Positions 44,798 through 53,038 of a DNA stretch of 58,797 nucleotides are shown in pieces; position 1 is the first letter of the stretch; each line of letters starts with the position of its first letter. The translations under genes and the position numbers were made by a program. The DNA comes from Bordetella parapertussis (GTDB lineage: Bacteria; Pseudomonadota; Gammaproteobacteria; Burkholderiales; Burkholderiaceae_D): the NCBI GenBank assembly GCA_945866125.1, contig CAMBFZ010000023.1, forward strand, positions 1 to 58,797. The letters are read 5' to 3'. The notes under the pieces are model-generated. The model was not told the origin of the DNA. It saw only the letters and a list, made by a program, of their open reading frames with translations, and did no database searches.

Positions 44798-46021
44798 ATG
44801 TCTGATCATCATCACACTAATCTCACCCGCCGCAGTCTTTTGCAAGCGCTAGCCGGTGCTGGCATGGCGGCCAATTTACCGTTCAGTGTGGCGCAGGCCA
44901 CTAATGCAGCCAAAGCAGTGGGCGACAACAGCAAGCGCATTTTGGTTGTGCTTGAACTGTCCGGCGCCAATGACGGCTTTAATACGCTGGTGCCCTATGC
45001 CGATGATGCCTACTATCGTCTGCGCCCGAAGATTGGGATAAGGCCGGCCAAGCTGCGCAAGATTGATGAGCAATTCGGATTTAGCCCCGGCATGGCGGGG
45101 TTCGAGCGCCTCTACAAAGAGGGCAAGATGGCCATTGTGCATGGCTGCGGTTATGCCCAGCCCTCGTACTCGCATTTCACCTCGATGGCCTACTGGCACA
45201 CCGGTGCACCCAATAGCGGCGAGCCCTACGGTTGGCTGGGGCGGCTGGCTGACGCGATCGATCCGGCGCTGACGCCTAATTTTTTAGTCAATATCGATGA
45301 ACGTCAATCGCTGGCGGTGCGGGCCGCGCGCCATGTGCCGGTGGTGTTTGATGACCCCGAGCGTTTTACCCGCAAAGGTTTGCGTCAGAGCCGGCCGCTA
45401 CTGGATTTGGGCGCGCAGGAATCGGCGGCGAATGCGTCGCAGCGTTATCTCGACACCATCGCTGCCAGCGCGCGTGATGCGTCGCAACTTGTGCGGGCGG
45501 CCTGGTCAAATTACAAAACGCCGGTTGATTACGGGATTATTTCGGTCGACCTGCCGAAGGTCGCTTCGATGATCGCGGCTGATTTGCCAACGCGTTTGTA
45601 TTACACCGCCTACCGTCATAACGCGTTTGACACCCATGTGCAGCAAGGTGAGCTACATCAGCGTTTGCTGACTTATGTATCGGACGCGGTATCTGGCTTT
45701 ATGCAAGATATGGAGCGTATTGGCCGCGCCGACGATGTGACGGTGCTGGTGTTTTCTGAATTCGGTCGCCGTGCAGCAGAAAACACCAGTCTGGGTACCG
45801 ACCATGGCACGGCCAACCATATGTATGTGATTGGCAAACCGGTTAGAGGTGGCCATTATGGCAAGCCGCCTAGCCTGACGGAACTCGATGCCGGCGGCAA
45901 CGTCTTTCACACCACCGATTTTCGGCACGTCTATGCCAGCCTGATTGAGGGCTGGTTCGCTTATCCTGATAGTCGCGCTTTACTGTCCGGCGAGTTTGCT
46001 CCTTTACCGATTTTTAGTTAA
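44798..46021 (+). CDS. DUF1501 domain-containing exported protein (sulfatase-like fold)
   Basis: 407 residues with a twin-arginine leader (LTRRSLLQALAGAGMAANLP). DUF1501 marks are VVLELSGANDGFNTLVPYADDAYY, HGCGYAQPSYSHFTSMAYWHTG and TVLVFSEFGRRAAENTSLGTDHGTANHMYV, each given here in family-typical blocks. The Asp/His-rich ends suggest an alkaline-phosphatase-like metal site. It is the usual partner of DUF1800 proteins. Tat export implies folding, possibly with metal, in the cytoplasm. A LysR regulator follows after 5 bases and probably forms one transcription unit. Confidence 0.92.
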   Translation: MSDHHHTNLTRRSLLQALAGAGMAANLPFSVAQATNAAKAVGDNSKRILVVLELSGANDGFNTLVPYADDAYYRLRPKIGIRPAKLRKIDEQFGFSPGMAGFERLYKEGKMAIVHGCGYAQPSYSHFTSMAYWHTGAPNSGEPYGWLGRLADAIDPALTPNFLVNIDERQSLAVRAARHVPVVFDDPERFTRKGLRQSRPLLDLGAQESAANASQRYLDTIAASARDASQLVRAAWSNYKTPVDYGIISVDLPKVASMIAADLPTRLYYTAYRHNAFDTHVQQGELHQRLLTYVSDAVSGFMQDMERIGRADDVTVLVFSEFGRRAAENTSLGTDHGTANHMYVIGKPVRGGHYGKPPSLTELDAGGNVFHTTDFRHVYASLIEGWFAYPDSRALLSGEFAPLPIFS

Positions 46022-46026
46022 ACAAC

Positions 46027-46914
46027 ATGGCCGCTCATTTCGATCTTCCTGATATCAAATTATTCGTCAACATCGCCGAGGCCAACAGTCTTACCCGTGG
46101 TGCCGAGCGCTCCCATATGTCGCTGCCGGCGGCCTCGATCCGCATCAAAAATCTGGAAGAAGGCTTAGGTGCCAAGCTTTTGTATCGCACCAGTCAGGGC
46201 GTCACACTAACGCCGCCCGGACAGGCGTTTATGCATCATGCGCGCTTAGTACTGCAGCAGCTTGCTGATTTGCGCGGCGACCTTGCTGAGTATGTGAAGG
46301 GCGCCAAAGGGCATGTGCGCATTTTTGCCAATACCACGGCGATGGCAGAATTCTTGCCGGCGGTGCTGCCCAAATTTTTGGCCAGTCATCCGGATGTCAA
46401 TATCGATTTGAAAGAGCGACTCTCCAACGATATCGTGCGCGCCGTCTCTGAAGGCAAAGTCGATATCGGTATCGTTGCCGGCAATGTACGCACCGAGGGG
46501 CTGGAGATTTTGCCCTATGTGGAAGATCGGCTGGTGCTGGTCACTTCGAATTCGCATGCACTTGCTGAGCGCGACGAGATCGAGTTTGTCGAAGCGCTGG
46601 GGCATGATTTTGTGGGGATGGTCGAGGCCAGTGCCATTCATGGATTTTTGGCGCAGGCGGCCAATGACTTGCATCGCTCGATCAAAATTCGGATTCAGGT
46701 CGGTAATTTTGAGACCGCCTGCCGCATGATCGAGGCCAATGTCGGCCTCGGCGTGCTACCGTTTTCAGCAGCCAGCCGGCATGCCAAAAGCATGGGTATA
46801 CAGATCGTCGAAATCAAAGACGAATGGGCGGTGCGCAAGCTACAGATTTGCGTACGCAGCGTGCAGGCTTTGCCGGTGTTTGCACGCGAGCTTATTGAGC
46901 TGCTGGTGAGTTGA
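46027..46914 (+). CDS. LysR family transcriptional regulator
   Basis: 295 residues. The N-terminal winged helix-turn-helix (about 5-65) contains SLTRGAERSHMSLPAASIRIKNLEE and KLLYRTSQGVTLTPPGQ. The rest is a periplasmic-binding-protein-like effector domain (about 92-292), with the typical KVDIGIVAG and ANVGLGVLPFSAA segments. It lies directly after the DUF1501 gene on the same strand rather than divergent from its target as is common for LysR genes. Its effector is unknown. The next gene (NnrU) is convergent, 11 bases away. Confidence 0.94.
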   Translation: MAAHFDLPDIKLFVNIAEANSLTRGAERSHMSLPAASIRIKNLEEGLGAKLLYRTSQGVTLTPPGQAFMHHARLVLQQLADLRGDLAEYVKGAKGHVRIFANTTAMAEFLPAVLPKFLASHPDVNIDLKERLSNDIVRAVSEGKVDIGIVAGNVRTEGLEILPYVEDRLVLVTSNSHALAERDEIEFVEALGHDFVGMVEASAIHGFLAQAANDLHRSIKIRIQVGNFETACRMIEANVGLGVLPFSAASRHAKSMGIQIVEIKDEWAVRKLQICVRSVQALPVFARELIELLVS

Positions 46915-46925
46915 GCGGCCGCGTT

Positions 46926-47510
46926 TTATCCGATGGCCAGCGGCGCGACGCCGACTACCCACGCATGGCCCCAAAGCAGAAACACCGCCCAAGCAACCAC
47001 GCCAACGGCAACCGTCAGAATATTATTCGCCAACGCGCCCGATGCGCGCACAACGGCTGCGGCGCGGTCGCGGCGACGTGATGTGCGGAAGTTCAAGACG
47101 GCCCAGATTAAGAACCCGCCAAACAGCACCAAATCGGTTAGCGTGCCATTGGCCAGCAAGTGGGCAAAGGCCCAGATTTTGACGGCCACTACCATTGGGT
47201 GGCCGATTTTGGCTTTGATGCTATTGCGCGGAATATAAGCGGCGACCAGCAGAATAAATGCAAACAGATTCAGTAGCACGGCCAGATGCCGGCCCCACAC
47301 AGGCGGCTCCCATAAGGCGATTGGGGTCATGCGGGCGCTTTCATACCCGGCAATCAGCAGCGCGAAGCCGGCGATTGAAAATAGGGTGATGAGGCCTTTC
47401 CATTTCATGGGGCCGATGCGGGCGATGATATCCTCGCGCTGCGCGTCGGCGATGATGCGCACCGAATGCGCGCCGAGGAAAAGAATCAGTCCTGCAATCA
47501 GTAGCGTCAT
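46926..47510 (-). CDS. nnrU: NnrU family membrane protein
   Basis: 194 residues, about six membrane segments. NnrU marks are LILFLGAHSVRII at the start, GPMKWKGLITLFSIAGFALLI and the IGHPMVVAVKIWAFAHLLANG segment. NnrU is tied to nitric-oxide and nitrite metabolism in denitrifiers and is distantly similar to isoprenoid-modifying membrane enzymes. Start ATG has GGAG upstream. No nir or nor genes are in the window, but an H-NOX NO sensor is encoded 7 kb away. Confidence 0.88.
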   Translation of the reverse strand: MTLLIAGLILFLGAHSVRIIADAQREDIIARIGPMKWKGLITLFSIAGFALLIAGYESARMTPIALWEPPVWGRHLAVLLNLFAFILLVAAYIPRNSIKAKIGHPMVVAVKIWAFAHLLANGTLTDLVLFGGFLIWAVLNFRTSRRRDRAAAVVRASGALANNILTVAVGVVAWAVFLLWGHAWVVGVAPLAIG

Positions 47511-47688
47511 CGTGTTCTCCGGGTTGGGTGGGTATACTGCGTTGTCGACAGGGCAGAGTGTAGCTGAGAAAGTAGGATCACTTCTGCTTGCGAGTTGAAA
47601 GCGACCGTGTCGATTATCATGCGCTGGTCAGTTGCGATAGACGCGGCTGGCTTCGTTAGTAAAAATACTCTCAAAAGGGAGAGACATC

Positions 47689-48963
47689 ATGCAGCAACCC
47701 GCCCCCCGTACCAAACAAATTGTCGCCGCCGTCATTGGCAATGCACTCGAATGGTATGACTTCGTCGTGTATGGATTTTTGACGGTTATTATCTCGCGCC
47801 TGTTCTTCCCCTCCGAGAGCGAATATACGTCTTTACTGCTCACGATGGCGACCTTTGGCGTGGGGTTTTTCATGCGCCCGGTGGGCGGCATCGTCATTGG
47901 TTTGTACGCCGATCGCAAAGGGCGCAAGGCCGCGCTGCAGCTGATCATTTTGTTAATGACCATCGCTATAGCGATGATCGCGTTTGCGCCAACCTATGCC
48001 GCCATCGGCGCAGGGGCACCGCTGTTGATTGTTTTGGCGCGACTATTGCAGGGATTCGCCACAGGGGGCGAATTTGCCAGCGCGACGTCATTCTTAGTCG
48101 AAAGCGCGCCGGCCAACCGGCGCGGATTCTACGGATCATTGCAAATGGTTGGGCAGAGCATTGCGGCCCTGGCTGGCGCGGTCTCGGGCATGTTGATCAC
48201 GCAGGGTTTGTCGCCCGAACAGATTGATAGTTGGGGTTGGCGCTTGCCGTTTATTTTTGGCTTGCTCATTGGGCCTGTCGGGCTCTACATCCGTCGTCAC
48301 CTTGAAGAGACCGAAGCCTTCATCGAATCGGCTGCATCGGGCGCCGAAAAAGCCACGCTGCGCGCGATTTTGCGCGAGCATACGCGTGGGGTAGCGACGT
48401 CATTCGGTTTAGTTTTATCTGGCACCATCATGTATTACGTCGTGCTGATTTACATGCCCACGTATGCCAAGACCCAGCTCAACATCGCGCTCAATGATGC
48501 ATTTATTGCGCAAGTTATTGGTTTGATCTGTCTGGCGCTGCTCACCCCCTTGTTTGGTGTCTTATCGGACCGCATAGGTCGCCGCCCCGTTTTGATGGCA
48601 GCGATGGTGGCGTACCTGGTGTTGCCCTATCCCTTGTTTGCGTGGCTGCAGGCCGAGCCGGGACTATTTCGTTTGGCGGTAATGCAGATCACCTTGTGTA
48701 GCGCTGTCGCGATTGGTTTTGGGGCGATTTCCACTGCGTTGGCCGAGCAGTTTCCGGCGCGGGTACGCTCCACTGGCTTAGCGCTGGCGTATAACTTTGC
48801 AGTGATGCTGTTTGGCGGATTTGCCCAGCTCATCGTCACCTGGCTAATCAAAGCCACCGGCTCACCGCTGGCCCCGGCGTACTACGTCATGTTCGGTGCA
48901 GTCATCGGTTTTTGCGCCAGCCTGTTTTTGGTGGAGCGTCACCGAGAGGATGTCCTGCACTAA
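47689..48963 (+). CDS. MFS transporter of the metabolite:H+ symporter (MHS) group
   Basis: 424 residues with about twelve membrane segments. The opening AVIGNALEWYDFVVYGF is the MHS hallmark shared by ProP, KgtP and citrate carriers. Motif A is ADRKGRKAAL, and TGGEFASATSFLVESAPANRRG matches the central MHS loop. Likely cargo is an organic acid or a small osmolyte; the exact one cannot be told. The start has GGGAGAG about 7 bases upstream. It is followed 48 bases later by an exported hydrolase gene on the same strand. Confidence 0.92.
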   Translation: MQQPAPRTKQIVAAVIGNALEWYDFVVYGFLTVIISRLFFPSESEYTSLLLTMATFGVGFFMRPVGGIVIGLYADRKGRKAALQLIILLMTIAIAMIAFAPTYAAIGAGAPLLIVLARLLQGFATGGEFASATSFLVESAPANRRGFYGSLQMVGQSIAALAGAVSGMLITQGLSPEQIDSWGWRLPFIFGLLIGPVGLYIRRHLEETEAFIESAASGAEKATLRAILREHTRGVATSFGLVLSGTIMYYVVLIYMPTYAKTQLNIALNDAFIAQVIGLICLALLTPLFGVLSDRIGRRPVLMAAMVAYLVLPYPLFAWLQAEPGLFRLAVMQITLCSAVAIGFGAISTALAEQFPARVRSTGLALAYNFAVMLFGGFAQLIVTWLIKATGSPLAPAYYVMFGAVIGFCASLFLVERHREDVLH

Positions 48964-49011
48964 TATCGCGGGTGACCCCCGAGGCTGTTTTTGATGTGAA
49001 TTTTCTCTGCG

Positions 49012-50049
49012 ATGCCTTTGACTATCTTTGCTTTTATTCTTCCGCTTTTTTTGTTGACGTCAGCCGCGATAGCGGCTGATTCTGAGCCTGTTTCCGCATC
49101 TGTTTCTGAGCCTGCCTATGGCGTTGAGCTTGAAGGGTTTGCTTATCCTGAGCCGGTGCGCCAGTTTACTTTTAGCTCGCAAAGGCAGCAGATGCACATG
49201 GCCTATATGGATGTGCAGGCAGATAAGCCAAATGGTCAGACCGTCGTGCTTTTACATGGCAAAAATTTTTGCGGTGCAACCTGGGAAGGGACGATGCGCT
49301 TCCTCCTCTTGCACGGCTATCGGGTCATCGCGCCGGATCAGATCGGCTTTTGCAAATCCAGTAAACCCGCAACGTATCAATATACGTTTCAACAGCTTGC
49401 GTTGAATACCCATGCCTTGCTCGAGAGCCTCGGTATTGCACGTGTGACGCTGATTGGCCATTCAACCGGCGGCATGCTCGCGACCCGCTTTGCTTTGATG
49501 TTTCCAACGCAGGTCACGCAGCTTGTGATGGTTAATCCTATTGGCTTGGAAGACTGGAAAGCGGAAGGGGTGCCAGCACTGTCGGTGGATCAATGGTTTC
49601 AGCGCGAGTTGCAAGTCACCGCTGAGCGTATTCGCAATTACGAACGCGCGACCTACTATGTGAACGAATGGCGACCCGAGTATGAAATCTGGGTACAGAT
49701 GTTGGCCGGCCTGTTTCGCGGCCCCGGCAAAGAAGTCGTCGCCTGGCATTCAGCGCTGATTTACGACATGATTTTTACGCAGCCTGTACTGTATGAGTGG
49801 CACCATATTAGTGTGCCGACTTTACTGCTCATCGGTGAAAAAGATAATACGGCCATCGGCAAAGATGTGGCTGCCCCCGCTGTGAAGGCAAAGCTGGGTA
49901 ACTATCCGGCCCTCGCTCAGCGTGCCGCTGCGACCATCCCGGGAGCAAAGCTGGTTTTATTTCCTGAACTTGGACACGCACCACAAATGCAAGATCCTGA
50001 ACGCTTTCATGCTGCACTTCTTAATGGACTGCACAATGCGGGACAATAA
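49012..50049 (+). CDS. Exported alpha/beta hydrolase
   Basis: 345 residues with a signal peptide (1-22, ending AIAADS). The fold marks are HGKNFCGATWEGT at the oxyanion region, the nucleophile elbow GHSTGG with Ser151, the acid Asp278 in IGEKDN and His322 in ELGHAPQ. It belongs to the large epoxide-hydrolase/haloperoxidase/esterase-like group. The substrate is unknown. It may make the compound imported by the MHS carrier encoded 48 bases upstream (inferred). Confidence 0.9.
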   Translation: MPLTIFAFILPLFLLTSAAIAADSEPVSASVSEPAYGVELEGFAYPEPVRQFTFSSQRQQMHMAYMDVQADKPNGQTVVLLHGKNFCGATWEGTMRFLLLHGYRVIAPDQIGFCKSSKPATYQYTFQQLALNTHALLESLGIARVTLIGHSTGGMLATRFALMFPTQVTQLVMVNPIGLEDWKAEGVPALSVDQWFQRELQVTAERIRNYERATYYVNEWRPEYEIWVQMLAGLFRGPGKEVVAWHSALIYDMIFTQPVLYEWHHISVPTLLLIGEKDNTAIGKDVAAPAVKAKLGNYPALAQRAAATIPGAKLVLFPELGHAPQMQDPERFHAALLNGLHNAGQ

Positions 50050-50142
50050 AATTGGCGCGTAAGTAGTTTATTCAGCACTTTATTAAGTCGCTAAGTGAGC
50101 ACGCCGTTTATCCGCTACTCTCATCATCATTCGATAAAAACC

Positions 50143-50946
50143 ATGACCACGTCCAGCAGCCCACCGAGCGCACAAGACCAGTTTGACGAGCAGACTTCAC
50201 GCCGTATCGAAACGCTTTACCTGACCCCCGATGTTGTCGCACAACGTGAGGCTGTTCTCGCGATGCTGATGCCGCGAGGCGGTGAGCGCGCACTGGATAT
50301 CGGTTGCGGTCCGGGGCTGACGACGGCCGCGCTGGGGCTGGCAGTCGGCAGTTCGGGCGCGGTGGTGGGGGTGGATATCGCTGAACCGATGCTGGCGCTT
50401 GCGCGCACACGCTGCAAGGCAATGCCGCAGGTTGCGTTTGCCTTGACGGATGTGACGGCCTTGCCCTATCCCGATGCCAGTTTCGATCTGGCTCTGGCCA
50501 CGCAGGTGTACGAATATGTCGAGGATATTGATGGCGCGCTGGCAGAGCTGGCGCGCGTGGTGCGTCCGGGCGGCCGGGCTTTGCTGGTCGATACAGATTG
50601 GGAGTCAGCGGTGTGGGCCAGCAGTGACGATGCGCGCATGCGCCGCATCCTCGATACCTGGAACGGGCATATTCCGCATCCCCAGTTGCCGCGTGATCTT
50701 AAACGCCGCTTGCAGCAAGCAGGCTTTAGCGCGCTCCGTGTTGAGATCGTTCCGCTCTTGAATGTGACTTACGACCCCAATACGTATAGCGTCGGGATGA
50801 TGCATGTGATCGGTAACTTTGTCAGCGGGCGCAACGGCCTGTCAGAACAAGACGTCGCCGACTGGAAGGCCGATGCCCGCAAAATGGGCGACGCAGATGC
50901 TTATTTTTTCAGTCTTAATCGCTACGTTTTCGTTGCCAGCAAATAA
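50143..50946 (+). CDS. Class I SAM-dependent methyltransferase
   Basis: 267 residues from ATG 50143; a GTG at 50095 would add 16 residues, and neither start has a clear ribosome-binding site. Motif I is ALDIGCGPGLTT. The acidic residue binding the ribose is in VVGVDIAEPML, followed by FALTDVTALPYPDASFD and ELARVVRPGGRALLVD. This is the pattern of UbiE/MenG-like small-molecule methyltransferases. The substrate is unknown. A strong hairpin follows its stop. Confidence 0.9.
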   Translation: MTTSSSPPSAQDQFDEQTSRRIETLYLTPDVVAQREAVLAMLMPRGGERALDIGCGPGLTTAALGLAVGSSGAVVGVDIAEPMLALARTRCKAMPQVAFALTDVTALPYPDASFDLALATQVYEYVEDIDGALAELARVVRPGGRALLVDTDWESAVWASSDDARMRRILDTWNGHIPHPQLPRDLKRRLQQAGFSALRVEIVPLLNVTYDPNTYSVGMMHVIGNFVSGRNGLSEQDVADWKADARKMGDADAYFFSLNRYVFVASK

Positions 50947-50947
50947 A

Positions 50948-50972
50948 ATCAGCGTTTATTCAAAACGCTGAT
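50948..50972 (-). terminator. Intrinsic terminator, mainly for terC
   Basis: A perfect 10-base stem ATCAGCGTTT/AAACGCTGAT with a five-base loop lies between the convergent methyltransferase and terC genes. On minus it is followed by TTTATTT, a reasonable T-tract. On plus the tract is poor. Confidence 0.7.
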
Positions 50973-50981
50973 CTCATCCGC

Positions 50982-51719
50982 TTACTGCACGACCTCTTCG
51001 GCCGGCTTGCGCTGGTTTTGATACCAGCCTGCGATGACCACCGCTACTGCACCGATTGCGCCGGGCAAACTCAGGTGGACGCCCAGATCAGGGAAGTCCA
51101 GTAAGCCGGTTGGCAGGTAGTCAGTGATGTACATGGAGATGGCTGTGTCAGCGACAATCATCGCACCACCCAAGTAGCCTAACAGCGCGGCACCCAGCGT
51201 GACCAACGAGGGTATTTTTTCCATAATCTTGAGCACAATCGAGCTGCCCCAGATCACCACCGGAATACTGACCATGATGCCGAAGACCACCAGTATCATG
51301 GTGTGGTCAGCATGTGCCTGATCAGCCGCGCTCGCTACGGCAATGACGTTGTCAATACTCATGACCAGGTCGGCGATCAGGATGGTTTTGATGGCGGTGA
51401 TCAGTTTGTCGCCGCCGTCAATATCATCCATATTTTCATCTTCATTGAGCAGTAGCTTCATGCCGATCCAGAGCAGCAGCAAACCACCAACCAACTTCAG
51501 ATAGGGCAGCGTCAACAACGTCACAGCAAAGCCAATGAGCACAATGCGCACGATGATGGCGCCAAATGTGCCCCACAGAATACCCTTGAATCGGAGTTCT
51601 GCCGGCAGATGCCGACATGCCAGCGCGATGACGATGGCGTTATCACCACCAAGCAAAATATCGATCAGGATAATTTGCCCCACAATCACCCAGTTCAGTT
51701 CTTGAAAAAATTCAATCAT
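50982..51719 (-). CDS. TerC family integral membrane protein
   Basis: 245 residues, about seven membrane segments. The two TerC metal-site signatures in membrane helices are LLGGDNAIVIAL and MSIDNVIAVA. The family exports Mn(II) in several bacteria and is linked to tellurite resistance and protein metalation. Start ATG has GAGG 5 bases upstream. It follows the first channel gene by 61 bases on the same strand, too short for the manganese riboswitch sometimes seen before such genes. It is likely co-transcribed with that channel. Confidence 0.92.
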   Translation of the reverse strand: MIEFFQELNWVIVGQIILIDILLGGDNAIVIALACRHLPAELRFKGILWGTFGAIIVRIVLIGFAVTLLTLPYLKLVGGLLLLWIGMKLLLNEDENMDDIDGGDKLITAIKTILIADLVMSIDNVIAVASAADQAHADHTMILVVFGIMVSIPVVIWGSSIVLKIMEKIPSLVTLGAALLGYLGGAMIVADTAISMYITDYLPTGLLDFPDLGVHLSLPGAIGAVAVVIAGWYQNQRKPAEEVVQ

Positions 51720-51780
51720 AGTGCCTCATCCTCCTGCTGCATTGCGTTGAGCTGCGGTTTCTCGTGTATCGGAGAAAATA

Positions 51781-52692
51781 TCAAGTAGTCGTCAGATTTT
51801 TTTCTGACTTTACCTGCGCCTTGATCGCGTCGACTTGTTCGTCTGTCATACCAAGTTTTGCCTTTAACTGTTCCAGATGGGCGGCCTCGTCGCCCGTGAT
51901 GACGCCATCTGCCAGCGCCTCACGCATCTCGGTTTCAAAGACTGCTTCGCGCCGTTCAACCTGGGTGGTGTAGGCGGTTGCCACCACACCGGTAAGAATC
52001 GCAGCGAGTGCCAGTCCGAGGATCTGCGTAAACACGACCAGCACGATACCAAAAATCGAGACCGGATCAACGTTACCCCAACCGGAAATAATTGTGAGCA
52101 TAAACCACTTCATGGTCGCCGGTATCGATGGGAATACCTCAGGCTGTAAGTGTCCCTCAGCGATATAAATGAGCGACGAGCATAGCAGGCAGGCAATCAG
52201 CAACAGGAACATCGCCGATGTAAAGGAATCTTTTTCAGCCTTGATGGCTTCGGCAAGATCAGATAGCGCACTGTTATAACGGGACAGCTTGAAAATACGC
52301 ATCAGGCGGAATATCCGCAGCACGCGCAGATCGAGACCCGGGAAGAGCAGTTGTGCGTAAAACGGCATCGTGCCAAAGAAGTCAATGAAGCCATAAAAAC
52401 TGAAAATATATTCTTTCCGTCCGCGCCAGCCGCCGCCTTCTTCTTTGGCGTATTTCACCCCGTAGGACCAGACACGCAGTACATACTCTGCTGAAAAAAG
52501 CGCCACGCTAATAAGATCAAAGAGGTGGAAATACTGCTCGTAGGCCGTATGCAGCGAATGCTCCGACTCGAGAATAATGGCAATCACATTGGCCACTACA
52601 AGCCCGGCGATGAACATCTCGGTGATACGGCTTGTCCGGTCGCTGATTGAGCCTTCGAGAATTTCGTAAATGCGTTTTTGCAGGGATTTCAT
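51781..52692 (-). CDS. Voltage-gated-like cation channel with GWGN filter
   Basis: 303 residues from ATG 52692. S1-S4 span about 22-140. S2 contains FSAEYVLRVWSY. S4 reads DLRVLRIFRLMRIFK, with positive residues at every third position. S5-pore-S6 span about 157-243. The selectivity filter is SGWGN (203-207) where potassium channels have GYGD. The C-terminal helical tail has an ADGVITGDEAAHLEQL segment also found in the paralogue at 54826-55731. The ion preference is open, because Tyr to Trp and Asp to Asn are both unusual. It precedes terC on the same strand. Confidence 0.88.
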   Translation of the reverse strand: MKSLQKRIYEILEGSISDRTSRITEMFIAGLVVANVIAIILESEHSLHTAYEQYFHLFDLISVALFSAEYVLRVWSYGVKYAKEEGGGWRGRKEYIFSFYGFIDFFGTMPFYAQLLFPGLDLRVLRIFRLMRIFKLSRYNSALSDLAEAIKAEKDSFTSAMFLLLIACLLCSSLIYIAEGHLQPEVFPSIPATMKWFMLTIISGWGNVDPVSIFGIVLVVFTQILGLALAAILTGVVATAYTTQVERREAVFETEMREALADGVITGDEAAHLEQLKAKLGMTDEQVDAIKAQVKSEKNLTTT

Positions 52693-53038
52693 GATGGGTA
52701 GAATAATGAGGCAATGCAAATGATCTACGTTCTAGCACGTAGCTTGCCGAATCGTTTGATCTTTATTTTGTGGTCACAATGATGGCCAATATTATAGCTG
52801 GGATAGACATTTAATTTGCCATAATGTTTACGATCGTAATGCGTGAATATTTTAAAAAGTTAATTTTTTATTACGTGGAGTGATACGTTAATCCGTCGAT
52901 TCTCTGATTCTCTGATTCTGTGTGCCGGATTCATTGCCAAGGCAAGCTTGACGCGGCTACACTCTGTACAAATTGCGGCGGCCATCGTGGCGCTGGTAAA
53001 AAAACAATGACGCCGCGCGCGCTTATTAGAGGTTGACC
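52693..53038. other. AT-rich divergent intergenic region between two channel genes
   Basis: 346 bases separating the GWGN channel (minus) from the tandem-sensor channel (plus). It includes a short direct repeat of TCTCTGAT near 52900. It must hold both promoters; no clear operator was found. AGAGG at 53028-53032 sets the start of the plus-strand gene. Confidence 0.55.

Noticed and set aside
51720..51780. Possible manganese riboswitch before terC
   Set aside because: The gap is only 61 bases and lacks the conserved loops of that riboswitch class.
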